From HGM12998 sp900756495 (GTDB lineage: Bacteria; Bacillota; Clostridia; Oscillospirales; Oscillospiraceae), in NCBI GenBank assembly GCA_958477305.1, contig CAUEFI010000008.1, positions 62,001-126,000 of the forward strand: DNA of 64,000 nucleotides, given 5' to 3'. How positions within the stretch are numbered: the first letter of the stretch is position 1; each line of letters opens with the position of its first letter. The position numbers were made by a program, and so were the translations under genes. Below the pieces are notes generated by a model. It was not told the origin of the DNA and ran no database searches. It was given only the letters and a program-made list of their open reading frames with translations. Below, piece after piece: positions 35,621-44,260 of this stretch.

Positions 35621-36454
35621 TTATCCCTTGACGGCGCCCATGGTGATGCCCTGGGTAAAGTACTTCTGGAAGGCCAGGAAGACTACAATGATGGGAACGG
35701 CCGCCAGAGCCGCGCCAGCCATGATGAGGCCGAAGTCGCTGGACATCTCACCCTGTAGGGTGGCGATACCGAGCGAGATGGTCAGATTGGTGCGCTCGAG
35801 CAGCATAATGAGCTGGAGGAAGTAGTCGTTCCAGGAGTTGACAAAGGTGAAGATGGCCAGCGCGCCGATACCGGGCTTAATCATGGGGAACACGATACTG
35901 AAGAAGGTCCTCAGCTCCCCGGCGCCGTCCACCCGGGCCGCCTCCAGCATCTCAGTGGGGATGGTCTCGGAAAACTGCTTCATCAAAAAGACGCCGAAGG
36001 GCCAGCCTACGGTGGGCAGGATTACGGCCAGCAGAGTGTCATGGAGCCCCAGGAAGCTCATCTCGCGCAGCAGCGGGATAACGATAACCTGCTTGGGAAG
36101 CGCCATGGCACACACCAGGAGGGTAAAGAGGATCTTCCGCCCGTAGAAGCGCTTCTTGGCCAGCGCATAACCGGCCAGGGCGGCAGTGATACAGGTGAGG
36201 ATCATGGCGCACAGCGCCATGATGACGGTGTTGAGCAGCCAGCGCAGGGCGGGCTGCTTGAACAGCCGCACATAGTTGTCAATGGTGGGGTTCAACGGAA
36301 ACCACTGGGGCGTCTGCGCGTTGATGGCAATGGCGTCCTTAAAAGACCCCGTAATAATCCAGTAGAGGGGGAAAATGAAAAAGATGGCCAGCAGAATGAG
36401 CACCACAATGGCAAAGGCCATGTAGCCCTTGGAACGTCCGATTTCTCGATTCAC
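35621..36454 (-). CDS. Sugar ABC transporter permease (MalG/CUT1 type)
   Basis: 277 residues, six hydrophobic segments, and the EAA loop that contacts the ATPase (EMLEAARVDGAGELRTFF). GTG start with GGGGGTGG upstream. Partner of the permease at 36.5-37.4 kb; together with the binding protein at 37.5 kb they form a CUT1 importer, inferred from context to carry sialic acid or another amino sugar or its glycoside. Confidence 0.92.
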   Translation of the reverse strand: MNREIGRSKGYMAFAIVVLILLAIFFIFPLYWIITGSFKDAIAINAQTPQWFPLNPTIDNYVRLFKQPALRWLLNTVIMALCAMILTCITAALAGYALAKKRFYGRKILFTLLVCAMALPKQVIVIPLLREMSFLGLHDTLLAVILPTVGWPFGVFLMKQFSETIPTEMLEAARVDGAGELRTFFSIVFPMIKPGIGALAIFTFVNSWNDYFLQLIMLLERTNLTISLGIATLQGEMSSDFGLIMAGAALAAVPIIVVFLAFQKYFTQGITMGAVKG

Positions 36455-36466
36455 AGTCCCACCCCC

Positions 36467-37369
36467 TTATTCATTGTCTGTCTTGGCAAACTTGAACTGG
36501 AGCGCCGAGAAAATGGCGATGATGATGGCCAGCACGACGCCCATGGCGTTGCCATAACCAAAATCGCCCAGCTTGTATGCCTGATAGTAGATATAATACA
36601 TGATGGTGTCGGTTGCGTGGTTGGGTCCACCCGAGGTCAGCAGCTGAATCAGGGCGAAGCACTGGAAGGAGTTGATGGTGGTAATAACCAGGATATACAG
36701 GGTGGTGGGCATCATCTGGGGCCACTTGATCTTCCAGAACACTTGCAGCCTAGTGGCGCCGTCCACCTGGGCCGCCTCCACCAGGGAGTGGTCCACATTG
36801 CCCAGCGCAGCCACGTACAGCACGATGGGCTGGCCGATAGAGGTGGTAAACAGAATCATGATGATGCACAGCAGGGCGGTCTTGGAGTTTCCCAGCCAGT
36901 CGTAGCCCTGGGTGCCGAAAATACTGTTGAGCAGACCCGTGAAGGGGTTGAACATCCACTTCCAGACCACGGAAACTGCCACCGACCCGGTAACCACCGG
37001 CAGATAAAAGACGCAGCGGAAGAAGGAGCGGGACACAGCCTTCATAGGATTAATGGCCGAAGCCACCCACAGGGAGAAAGCCGTGACGCAGGGCACCGAC
37101 ACCACCACGATAATGACCGTATTCAAAAAGGCCTTCCAGAACACGGGGTCCTGGGTAAACATGCGTATATAGTTGTCCAGTCCGTTTAACTTGAAGTCTC
37201 CCAGGGTATAGCTGAAAAAGCTGGAGAACAGGCAGATGAACATGGGGATGACGACAAACCCCACAAAGAACACCAGGCTGGGCAGCAGGAACAGGTACGC
37301 TGAGGTCGTCTCCCGCCGGACCAGTGCCCGGCTCATGCCGGAGAACTCAGATTGCTTTGTCTTCGCCAA
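36467..37369 (-). CDS. Sugar ABC transporter permease (MalF/CUT1 type)
   Basis: 300 residues with six membrane segments after a short cytoplasmic N-terminus; the EAA loop reads SLVEAAQVDGATRLQVFWKI. The start is probably a TTG (MAKTKQSEF) just after AGGGGAG; an ATG 11 codons later (MSRALVRRE) is an alternative without a ribosome-binding site. 12 bases separate it from the second permease gene. Confidence 0.9.
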   Translation of the reverse strand: MAKTKQSEFSGMSRALVRRETTSAYLFLLPSLVFFVGFVVIPMFICLFSSFFSYTLGDFKLNGLDNYIRMFTQDPVFWKAFLNTVIIVVVSVPCVTAFSLWVASAINPMKAVSRSFFRCVFYLPVVTGSVAVSVVWKWMFNPFTGLLNSIFGTQGYDWLGNSKTALLCIIMILFTTSIGQPIVLYVAALGNVDHSLVEAAQVDGATRLQVFWKIKWPQMMPTTLYILVITTINSFQCFALIQLLTSGGPNHATDTIMYYIYYQAYKLGDFGYGNAMGVVLAIIIAIFSALQFKFAKTDNE

Positions 37370-37447
37370 AGGACTCCCCTCTTTTCGTTGACTTGCTCTT
37401 GTTGTTTGCCAAAAGGCGGTCAGATATGTAGTTTACCCGATATGTCC

Positions 37448-37494
37448 AAAAAAACAGAGGCGCGCCCACCCCCTTTTCAGGAAGCGGGCGCACC
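37448..37494 (-). terminator. Intra-operon terminator between binding protein and permeases
   Basis: On the minus strand GGTGCGCCC (37494-37486) pairs over 9 bp (one U-G) with GGGCGCGCC (37467-37459), followed by TCTGTTTTTTT. It lies between the binding-protein stop and the first permease, so it probably gives excess binding protein over membrane components. Confidence 0.75.
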
Positions 37495-37528
37495 TTTCCA
37501 TCACTTGTCAGGAGATGTCGCGCGCGGA

Positions 37529-38905
37529 TTATCCAATCGCGGCATTGGCGGTGGAGACAAACTCGTCGGCAGCCTTCTGCACATCCGTGCCGGCAAAAAT
37601 CTGCTGGAGCATGTTCCACCAAGCGGTACGCTGCTCAGTCCAGCCGCCGATGACGTTGTAGTAGTCGCCCAGGTAGGGCATCAGGCTGGCGAACTCGCTC
37701 ATGTCCTGCTCCTTGTCGGTGCCGGCATACACGTCGCCCTGGGACTCGCGCACAGGGAAGAAGCCGGTGGCCTGGACGCTGGCGGGACCCTGGGTCTCGT
37801 CGTCGCACATAAACTTGATAAAGGTCTTGGCCGCCTCGATCCGGGCAGCATCGCCGTTGTCAAAAATGCCGAAGCCCCAGATACCGCCGCACAGCTCAGG
37901 AACGCCGTCGTCAGAGGGGAAGGCCAGCGCATAGGGAGTGAAGGTGACCTGGCTGGCATACTGAGCCTTGTTGGAGGCGTTCCAGCAGAAGGTCATGGCG
38001 GCGGTACCGTTGGCAAACGCCTGCAGCTCTTCGGTGGCCTGGAAGCTGGCACTGGAGCTCAGGTTGCCGGCGGCCACCTGATCCACCAGGAGCTGGAGGC
38101 CCTGGACATTCTCAGCGCTGTTGACAGTGTACTCGGTATGGTCCGCGTTGGTATAGGCGCCGGAGTACAGGTTGGTCACAAGCGCGCGGGTGCCCTGGTC
38201 GCCGCCCTGGCCGCCGCAGTAGACAATACCGGGGGTGCTGACGGCGCCGGAGTTCTTCACAGCCTCAATGGCCTTGAGGAAATTCTCCGTCGTCCAGGTG
38301 CGGTTCTCCAGATCAATGTACTGGAGGGCGTCTGCCTGCTCAAATACCTCGTAGTTGATGGCCATGCAGTGGGTGGTCATGCACAGAGGGTACTCATAGT
38401 AGGCCCCGTCGGGGCTCTTGCAGGCGTTGACCACAGCTTCGCTCACAGCGGCAATGTCGGCGGTGGTGGCTTCGTCCCACAGGTCGCTCAGATCCACCAT
38501 CTTGCCGGCGGCGCCCCAGTTGGAAACCAGGCGCTCGGGGCCCTCCATAATGATATCGGGAGTAGTACCGCCGTTGATGGCGGACATAACGCGGTCGTCA
38601 CCATTGGTATAGTCCAGATACTGGACATTTACCGTAATATCGGGATAGACTGCGTTAAAGTTGGCAATCATATCGTCGACAGTGGGATTCTGGCCGCCCC
38701 AAGAGCCGATGGGGTAGGTCCACAGCGTAATGGCAACGGGTTCCCCGCTGGTCTCGCCGCCGGGAGCTTGAGACTCGTTCTGCGCGGGCTGAGAGGCGGG
38801 CGGATTGCTGGCGCCGGTGCCGCCTTCGCCCCCATTGCCGCACGCAGCCAGGGCAAGAATCATACACAGTGCCAGTGCAAGGGCAAGAGTTCTTTTCAGG
38901 TTCAT
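37529..38905 (-). CDS. Sugar ABC transporter substrate-binding lipoprotein
   Basis: 458 residues. Signal peptide MNLKRTLALALALCMIL with lipobox LAAC (Cys near 22), then a low-complexity linker rich in Gly, Pro, Ser and Gln, then a family 1 solute-binding fold (TLWTYPIGSWGGQNPTVDD). Exported and lipid-anchored outside the membrane. AAGGAGGG precedes the ATG. First gene of the importer operon, with a consensus promoter and an intra-operon terminator behind it. Confidence 0.93.
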   Translation of the reverse strand: MNLKRTLALALALCMILALAACGNGGEGGTGASNPPASQPAQNESQAPGGETSGEPVAITLWTYPIGSWGGQNPTVDDMIANFNAVYPDITVNVQYLDYTNGDDRVMSAINGGTTPDIIMEGPERLVSNWGAAGKMVDLSDLWDEATTADIAAVSEAVVNACKSPDGAYYEYPLCMTTHCMAINYEVFEQADALQYIDLENRTWTTENFLKAIEAVKNSGAVSTPGIVYCGGQGGDQGTRALVTNLYSGAYTNADHTEYTVNSAENVQGLQLLVDQVAAGNLSSSASFQATEELQAFANGTAAMTFCWNASNKAQYASQVTFTPYALAFPSDDGVPELCGGIWGFGIFDNGDAARIEAAKTFIKFMCDDETQGPASVQATGFFPVRESQGDVYAGTDKEQDMSEFASLMPYLGDYYNVIGGWTEQRTAWWNMLQQIFAGTDVQKAADEFVSTANAAIG

Positions 38906-38965
38906 GCAAGTACCCTCCTTGTTTTCGATGAATTTTTCGGCTTTTAAACGCCGGATTCTGTCCAG

Positions 38966-39052
38966 ATTGTATAATTGCTTTTCCCATTTGTCAATACAAT
39001 TTCGAAAAAAATTTTAAATTCGTAAATTTAGTGCAAATTTTTTTCATTTTTC
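38966..39052 (-). promoter_or_regulatory. Promoter of the importer operon with upstream A/T box
   Basis: Minus strand TTGACA (38994-38989), 17 bases, TACAAT (38971-38966). Upstream, plus-strand AAATTTTTTTCATTTTTC (39035-39052) matches 17 of 18 bases of a box in front of the ROK-like gene (41315-41332), suggesting a shared regulator such as the neighbouring RpiR protein. Confidence 0.75.
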
Positions 39053-39082
39053 GTGGGAACCGCCCTGTCACAAGGCGTAAAA

Positions 39083-39109
39083 CCCCCGCAAACGTATCCT
39101 TTGCGGGGG
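39083..39109. terminator. Terminator of the RpiR gene (can work both ways)
   Basis: CCCCCGCAAA (39083-39092) pairs with TTTGCGGGGG (39100-39109). On the minus strand it is followed by TTTTACG, on the plus strand by CTTTTC. Confidence 0.8.
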
Positions 39110-39117
39110 CTTTTCAA

Positions 39118-39972
39118 TCAGAGATGTTTGTCGGAGAGCACGTCGGCTACCTGCTCCCGGTGATTTTTGCAGCCCTCGATATCCCGGCGGCAAATCTCAC
39201 TGAACAGGACGTCGAGAAGAAAGAGCTGTGCGATGCGGGCGGCAATGGAGCCCAGCTGAAGGGGCCCCTCCCGGGAGCCGCACTGGAGAACCACGTCGGC
39301 GTGGATACCTCCGGGAGACTTGGGGAAGCGGGTAATCAGGATAGACTTAGCCCCCCGCTCCCGGACAATTTTCAGCAAGTCCACCAGATCCTTGGTGGAT
39401 CCCGAGTAAGAGAAAAGCATCACCACATCCCGCTCGTTGAGCTGGGCTGCCGACATGGCCTGGAGATGGGAGTCCCACACCGCGTAAAAATTAGGCAGAG
39501 CGGTGGAAAAGAGGTGTGCGGCCTCCTGGGCCAAAATCATAGACCCCCCCTGCCCCATGCACAGAACCCTGCCCGCCTGCTGGAGCAGATCGGCGGCCTC
39601 AGATATCTTATCGGGGCGGATGAGGCTCAGCGTCTGCGCAGCGGCGTCGATATCGGCGGCAAACACCTTTTGGCACATATTGGGGATGGTGTCGTCGGGC
39701 AGCACTTCGCCTGTCAGAGGGTTGCTGGCGCTGTGGCTGGCGGTGGAGTTGGCCACAGCCAGCTTGAAGGCGTTGTAGCCCTTATAGTCCAGCCGTCTGC
39801 AGAAGCGGGAGATGGTGGCCTCAGCTACACCGCACTCCTCGGCCAGCTCCGAGATAGACATGAATTGGGTCTTCTGCTGATGCATGACCACATAGTCTGC
39901 CACTTTCTTCTCCGACGTAGTCAGCTGGTAATACTCGTTGTTGATTTTGGCGAATACGTTTCCGTAGGGCAT
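39118..39972 (-). CDS. MurR/RpiR-family transcriptional regulator
   Basis: 284 residues: N-terminal RpiR helix-turn-helix (ISELAEECGVAEATISRFCRRL) and a C-terminal SIS sugar-phosphate-binding domain (VLCMGQGGSMILAQEAAHLF, VVMLFSYSGSTKDLVDLL). The ligand is probably an amino-sugar phosphate such as ManNAc-6-P or GlcNAc-6-P. The ATG at 39972 follows AAGGAG; the longer frame above is discarded. It lies 37 bases after the epimerase gene and is flanked by the importer and the epimerase/kinase promoters it is likely to control. Confidence 0.92.
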   Translation of the reverse strand: MPYGNVFAKINNEYYQLTTSEKKVADYVVMHQQKTQFMSISELAEECGVAEATISRFCRRLDYKGYNAFKLAVANSTASHSASNPLTGEVLPDDTIPNMCQKVFAADIDAAAQTLSLIRPDKISEAADLLQQAGRVLCMGQGGSMILAQEAAHLFSTALPNFYAVWDSHLQAMSAAQLNERDVVMLFSYSGSTKDLVDLLKIVRERGAKSILITRFPKSPGGIHADVVLQCGSREGPLQLGSIAARIAQLFLLDVLFSEICRRDIEGCKNHREQVADVLSDKHL

Positions 39973-40009
39973 AGCGGCACTCCTTTCCCATGCGGACGAA
40001 TCCACAGTT

Positions 40010-41215
40010 TTATCGGGCCAGAATTTCTCCCAACATCTGATCGACCATAATCAGCATCCGGGGCAGGTGGAAGGGGCCCTTGAAGGTACTCCCCTTGGTG
40101 GGGGGCTCGGTGGGCAGTCCGTCCCGCCTCAGATAGCCGTACCACTCGCCGTACTCGGGATCGGCAAAGTGGGCCTTGCAGTAGTCCAGTGTCTTTTCAA
40201 ACCAGTCCAGATAGGCCTCCCTGCCGGTATCGCGGTAGGCCATCATGGAGGCGATGAGGATCTCGTCGTGAGGCCACCAGAGCTTCATATCGTGCTCATA
40301 GGCCTCGGTGGGTTTGCCCAGACAGTCGATGAAATAGAGCAGTCCGCCATACTTCCTGTCCCAGCCCGCCTCAATGGCAAAGTTGAACACATCCTCCGCC
40401 TTTTGATGGAGCTCCGCATCCCCCCGGTGGTTGGCCTCCTCCATCACAAACCAGGAGCACTCGATGTCGTGGCCGGGATTGACCACACGTCCGGCGGTAT
40501 AGTCGAGCTCCGGCGTGCCGTCCATGGCCACCGATTCCAGGGTGCACTTCATTTCCGGCTTATGGTGGTAGCGGAAGATGGCATCGGTGCAGGCGGCGGA
40601 ACGGCTGTCGTAGAGCTCGGCGCGCTCAGGATCCACCCGGCGCATCACGCCGGTGATGTTCAGATAGATCATGGGGTCGGCCAACGCACGGCCGGTGCGG
40701 GTCTCCGGAATCGTCTTGGGCCCCAGTCCGGCCGGATCCTTGATCAGGCCGTTGTTGAGCTGGTAGATGAGCTCATAGGCCTCCCGCGCCCGCTCCAGGC
40801 ACGCCCTGTCCCCAGTCACGCCATAGTACTCGGCGTTGGCGATGGCATAGAAGCCCTCAGAGAAGCAGTAGCGGCGCTGGCGCAGGGGCTTTCCGTCCGC
40901 AGTGACGGTGAAATACATGCGCCTGCCCGCATCACGGTTGATGCAGTGCTTCTCCATAAAGTCCAGGCAGCTCTTACTGGCGGCAAGCCACTCGTCCCTG
41001 ACTCCATACACATGGCACAGATAGGCGAAGGTCCAGGCGCAGCGCCCCTGCATCCATACGCTCTTATCGGTGGAGTAGATCTCGCCCTTGCGATCCAGGC
41101 AGGTGTACACGCCGCCGTGCTCGCGGTCCATGCCGTGCTCCAGCCAGAAAGCGACGCAGCGCTTAAGCTCCTCCTGAATCCAGTCTCGATGGCTCTGCAG
41201 TCTCGCAGTATCCAT
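40010..41215 (-). CDS. N-acylglucosamine 2-epimerase family protein
   Basis: 401-residue (alpha/alpha)6-barrel enzyme of the AGE family, which interconverts N-acetylmannosamine and N-acetylglucosamine. Typical N-terminal motif FWLEHGMDREHGGVYTCLDR with the WMQGRCAWTFAYL segment, HDIECSWFVMEEA and KLWWPHDEILIASMMAY carrying the conserved His/Glu residues. In this cluster it would take ManNAc released by NanA to GlcNAc. Related cellobiose epimerases share the fold, so the sugar specificity is inferred from context. Confidence 0.88.
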   Translation of the reverse strand: MDTARLQSHRDWIQEELKRCVAFWLEHGMDREHGGVYTCLDRKGEIYSTDKSVWMQGRCAWTFAYLCHVYGVRDEWLAASKSCLDFMEKHCINRDAGRRMYFTVTADGKPLRQRRYCFSEGFYAIANAEYYGVTGDRACLERAREAYELIYQLNNGLIKDPAGLGPKTIPETRTGRALADPMIYLNITGVMRRVDPERAELYDSRSAACTDAIFRYHHKPEMKCTLESVAMDGTPELDYTAGRVVNPGHDIECSWFVMEEANHRGDAELHQKAEDVFNFAIEAGWDRKYGGLLYFIDCLGKPTEAYEHDMKLWWPHDEILIASMMAYRDTGREAYLDWFEKTLDYCKAHFADPEYGEWYGYLRRDGLPTEPPTKGSTFKGPFHLPRMLIMVDQMLGEILAR

Positions 41216-41273
41216 AAATGGGTTCCACCTTTCTTTCCTTCAGGGTGCGGCAGGGCACCCCTGATTTGCCTCC

Positions 41274-41371
41274 ATCATACCTGCCTGACCCCGTCATCGT
41301 CAAGGGGAAAAAGAAAATTATTTTCATTTTTCAGAAATTTTGCTTGACAGATTTCAAAAAACTGATAGGCT
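41274..41371. promoter_or_regulatory. Divergent promoters of the epimerase and ROK-like genes with a shared palindrome
   Basis: Minus strand: TTGACG (41303-41298), 18 bases, TATGAT (41279-41274) for the epimerase. Plus strand: TTGACA (41344-41349), 16 bases, extended -10 TGATAGGCT ending at 41371 for the kinase. Between them lies the perfect palindrome GAAAATTATTTTC (41313-41325), part of the 18-base box 41315-41332 shared with the importer promoter. Confidence 0.75.
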
Positions 41372-41413
41372 GTAACTGAAACAGGAAAACAATTGTAAAA
41401 AGGAGTGCATTTT

Positions 41414-42793
41414 ATGAAGTTTTTGGGCGTCGATATTTCCATAAAGCATCTCCCCGAACTGGACTCCGGCTATATTCCTCTGGGCAAGTTCTATTCTGCG
41501 TTTCTGTCCGGAGCGGAGAAGCCGCTGGACATTGCCGTAGAGCGCTCCGGCGGGCAGGTTGCGGTCTGCCGCACCAGAATCCATGGCACACCCGACATGG
41601 CCGAGGCCGACCGCTACTATGTGGAGCGTATGATCAAGACGATGCTCTGGCTGTACGGCGGCTTCCGGGTCTATCTCAGCGGCGACAAAGATATCTGCGC
41701 CGCTATGCAGGAGATCTACTCCGCCAGCGGGAACCAGTCCTTCGACTTTGACTATATGGCCAACGTCTATGAGCATCCCTTCGAGGTAGTGTACTGCGAC
41801 GCCGTGCCCGAGGAAAAGGGTGACCCCAAGGCCATCGGCCGCCATCTGGAGGGCTGCCGCATCGGCTTTGACGCCGGCGGGTCCGACCGGAAGGTCTCCG
41901 CCGTCGTCGACGGCGAGCCGGTATTTTCCGAAGAGGTGGTCTGGTTCCCCAAAATTAATTCCGACCCTGACTACCACTACGAGGGTATCGTAGCCGCCCT
42001 TAAATCAGCCGCGGAGCACATGCCCCGGGTGGACGCGGTTGGCGTCTCCTCCGCCGGCGTATATATCGACAATCGCACTATGAGCGCCTCTCTCTTCCTC
42101 CAGGTTCCCAAGGAGGACTTTGACGCTAAGGTGAAGGACATCTATATCCGGGCCGTCCGCGACACCTTCGGCGACGTGCCCTACGCCGTGTGCAATGACG
42201 GCGACGTGTCTGCCCTGGCGGGCGCCATGAACCTGGGTGAAAACAACGTGCTGGGCATCGCCATGGGTACCAGCGAGGCCGTGGGCTATGTGGACAGTGA
42301 GGGCCGCATCACCGGCTGGCTCAACGAGCTGGCCTTTGTCCCAGTGGACGCCTCCCCCGCCGCCATGCGGGACGAGTGGTCCGGGGACATCGGCTGCGGC
42401 GTGAAATACTTCTCGCAGGACGCGGTCATCAAGCTGGCTCCCGCCGCCGGTATCAACCTCTCTCCCGATCTCTCCCCCGCTGAGAAACTGAAGGAAGTAC
42501 AGAAGCTGATGGAGATTCCCGGCAGCCCCGCCGAGGGGATCTACCGCTCCATCGGCGTATACCTGGGGCACTCCCTGGCCCTGTATCACAGCTTCTACGG
42601 CTTCAAGCACGTGCTGCTGCTGGGCCGGGTCATGTCCGGCCGGGGCGGCGATATCATTCTTGAGACCGCAAAGCGGGTTCTGGACGACGAATATCCGGAG
42701 ATCGCCGGCGGGCTCAATGTCTCCCTCCCCGATGAGAAGTCCCGCCGGGTGGGCCAGAGCGTAGCCGCCGCCTCCCTGCCTGAACTGAATTAA
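41414..42793 (+). CDS. ROK-like sugar kinase with a 145-residue N-terminal extension
   Basis: 459 residues. The C-terminal two thirds looks like a ROK/acetate-sugar-kinase fold: phosphate-binding IGFDAGGSDRKVSAVVDG at about 150-167, VDAVGVSSAGVYID, and NVLGIAMGTSEAVGYVD. The first 145 residues (MKFLGVDISIKHLPELDSG...) are not a standard ROK part and contain no HTH, so it is not a NagC-type repressor. Best guess is the kinase that phosphorylates GlcNAc or ManNAc in the sialic-acid route. AGGAG lies 8 bases before ATG 41414. Followed 4 bases later by the esterase gene. Confidence 0.7.
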   Translation: MKFLGVDISIKHLPELDSGYIPLGKFYSAFLSGAEKPLDIAVERSGGQVAVCRTRIHGTPDMAEADRYYVERMIKTMLWLYGGFRVYLSGDKDICAAMQEIYSASGNQSFDFDYMANVYEHPFEVVYCDAVPEEKGDPKAIGRHLEGCRIGFDAGGSDRKVSAVVDGEPVFSEEVVWFPKINSDPDYHYEGIVAALKSAAEHMPRVDAVGVSSAGVYIDNRTMSASLFLQVPKEDFDAKVKDIYIRAVRDTFGDVPYAVCNDGDVSALAGAMNLGENNVLGIAMGTSEAVGYVDSEGRITGWLNELAFVPVDASPAAMRDEWSGDIGCGVKYFSQDAVIKLAPAAGINLSPDLSPAEKLKEVQKLMEIPGSPAEGIYRSIGVYLGHSLALYHSFYGFKHVLLLGRVMSGRGGDIILETAKRVLDDEYPEIAGGLNVSLPDEKSRRVGQSVAAASLPELN

Positions 42794-42797
42794 GGTC

Positions 42798-43460
42798 ATG
42801 AAGCGTCACATTGTCTGCTTGGGAGACTCCAATACCCACGGCTACTGTGCCGATCCCCGGGACTGCCGCGACGCCGCGCTGCTCCGCTTCAATGAGGAGG
42901 AGCGTTGGACCTGTCTGCTGCAGAAGGCGCTGGGGGAGGACTATCTGGTGGCAGAGGAAGGACTCACAGGCCGCACCACCGTTTTTGAAGATCCGCTGTG
43001 TCCCGGGCTGCGCGCGCTCGATTACCTCTACCCCTGTCTCAAGTCCCACGAGCCGGTAGCCCTGCTCATCCTCATGCTGGGCACCAACGACACCAAGGAG
43101 CGCTTCTCTGCCAATGCCTTCGCCATTGCCAAGGGGATGGAGCGGCTGGTGCGCCTCGCCCAAGCCTCCGACTGCTGGGGGCCGGACGGCGCACCCAATA
43201 TTCTTCTCATCGCCCCGCCGGCCATTGGACAAGGGGTATACGCCTCTCCCGTGGCCCAGGAAATGGGGGCCGGATGCGTGGAGAAGTCCCTCCGCCTCCC
43301 GGGCCAGTACCGGGCTCTGGCGAAGGAGACCGGATGTCACTTTCTCGACGCCGGCCAGACAGGCGCCGTTATGAACACCACAGACTTTATGCATTTGACC
43401 AGCCAGGGGCACCGGAACCTGGCCGGAGCGTTAGCCAGGCTGATCCCCTCCCTGCTGTAA
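42798..43460 (+). CDS. SGNH/GDSL-family esterase
   Basis: 220 residues with no signal peptide, so cytoplasmic. Block I with nucleophile Ser in VCLGDSNTHGYCAD, Gly block in EEGLTGRTTVFED, Asn block LMLGTNDTKERF, and the Asp/His dyad in TTDFMHLTSQGHRNL. Resembles arylesterase/carbohydrate esterases. In this cluster a role in removing O-acetyl groups from imported sialic acids or their products is plausible. Starts 4 bases after the kinase stop with AAGG at the overlap. Confidence 0.82.
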   Translation: MKRHIVCLGDSNTHGYCADPRDCRDAALLRFNEEERWTCLLQKALGEDYLVAEEGLTGRTTVFEDPLCPGLRALDYLYPCLKSHEPVALLILMLGTNDTKERFSANAFAIAKGMERLVRLAQASDCWGPDGAPNILLIAPPAIGQGVYASPVAQEMGAGCVEKSLRLPGQYRALAKETGCHFLDAGQTGAVMNTTDFMHLTSQGHRNLAGALARLIPSLL

Positions 43461-43464
43461 ACAC

Positions 43465-43501
43465 AAAGACTCCGCCGTGCTTGGTGTACGGCGGAGTCTT
43501 T
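43465..43501 (+). terminator. Terminator after the esterase gene
   Basis: 14-bp inverted repeat AAAGACTCCGCCGT (43465-43478) with ACGGCGGAGTCTTT (43488-43501), followed by CTCTTTCTG. Confidence 0.85.
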
Positions 43502-43552
43502 CTCTTTCTGTTGCCGGGAAAACCCCGGCAGCCGGCCGGGTGTTCCTCCTGG

Positions 43553-44188
43553 CTATTCACCCGGCTCTCCACCCGGTTCCCCGGACATATAAGGTCTGAA
43601 AATCCGCTCCAGAAAGAGGGACTGTACCAGGGCCAGCAGACCGGGCACGATGACTACCGGAAGCCACAGCAGCGTACAGATGTAGATGGACATGGACAGC
43701 AGCACCGCCATAGCTACAGTGGAGGGCAGGTGGGCCAGGGCCAGCCTTGCACAGGCGCCGAAAAGGCCCCTTACATCAAAGGTAAACCGGGATAGGACTG
43801 GAAACAGATAGCACAGCATTCCCAAGGGCAGCAGCATCACTACGCAGTAGGCCACATAGAGCACTACTCCAGAAGCCACCGCAGCGGCGTAGGCGTAAAT
43901 CAGACTTCCCAGCGCGACGAGAAGGGCGGCCACGGCGGCGGCAATCATCGATGCGGCGGCCCCGACTTTGAAGTTGGCCTTGAAGGTGCGGAAAAACAGC
44001 GTCCAGCCGTAGCGGTCATCCCCCCGGACGCACTTGTTGACCGCATGGTACAACGCAGCGGTAGCCGGACCCAGTGTAAAAACCGGAATGGAGCACACCA
44101 CCCAGAAAACGCTGAGCACCAAGAGATCGGTAAACTTGCTCAGTCCCCGGAAAAAGTCGTTCTCCGGGTTGAAAATGCGTCCAGCCAC
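43553..44188 (-). CDS. DUF624 (YesL-like) membrane protein
   Basis: 211 residues from a GTG start (VAGRIFNPENDFFRGLSKFTD) placed 6 bases after GGGGGAG. Contains the DUF624 signature (LLVLSVFWVVCSIPVFTLGP, AALYHAVNKCVRGDD) and about five membrane segments. These proteins typically sit beside CUT1 sugar importers in Firmicutes; molecular role unknown. It has its own promoter at 44223-44251 and faces the kinase-esterase terminator, so it is a single-gene unit. Confidence 0.85.
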   Translation of the reverse strand: MAGRIFNPENDFFRGLSKFTDLLVLSVFWVVCSIPVFTLGPATAALYHAVNKCVRGDDRYGWTLFFRTFKANFKVGAAASMIAAAVAALLVALGSLIYAYAAAVASGVVLYVAYCVVMLLPLGMLCYLFPVLSRFTFDVRGLFGACARLALAHLPSTVAMAVLLSMSIYICTLLWLPVVIVPGLLALVQSLFLERIFRPYMSGEPGGEPGE

Positions 44189-44222
44189 AGGCCGCTCCCC
44201 CTCTCCTGAAATCTGTACATAT

Positions 44223-44251
44223 ATTGTACCCGATTCTGAGAGAAAGGTCAA
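44223..44251 (-). promoter_or_regulatory. Promoter of the DUF624 gene
   Basis: Minus strand TTGACC (44251-44246), 17 bases, TACAAT (44228-44223), about 35 bases before the GTG start. Confidence 0.75.
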
Positions 44252-44260
44252 ATCAACTGT

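Noticed and set aside
37352..38947. A 531-codon plus-strand frame opposite the sugar-binding lipoprotein
   Set aside because: Antisense shadow; the minus-strand gene has a signal peptide, lipobox and clear family motifs.
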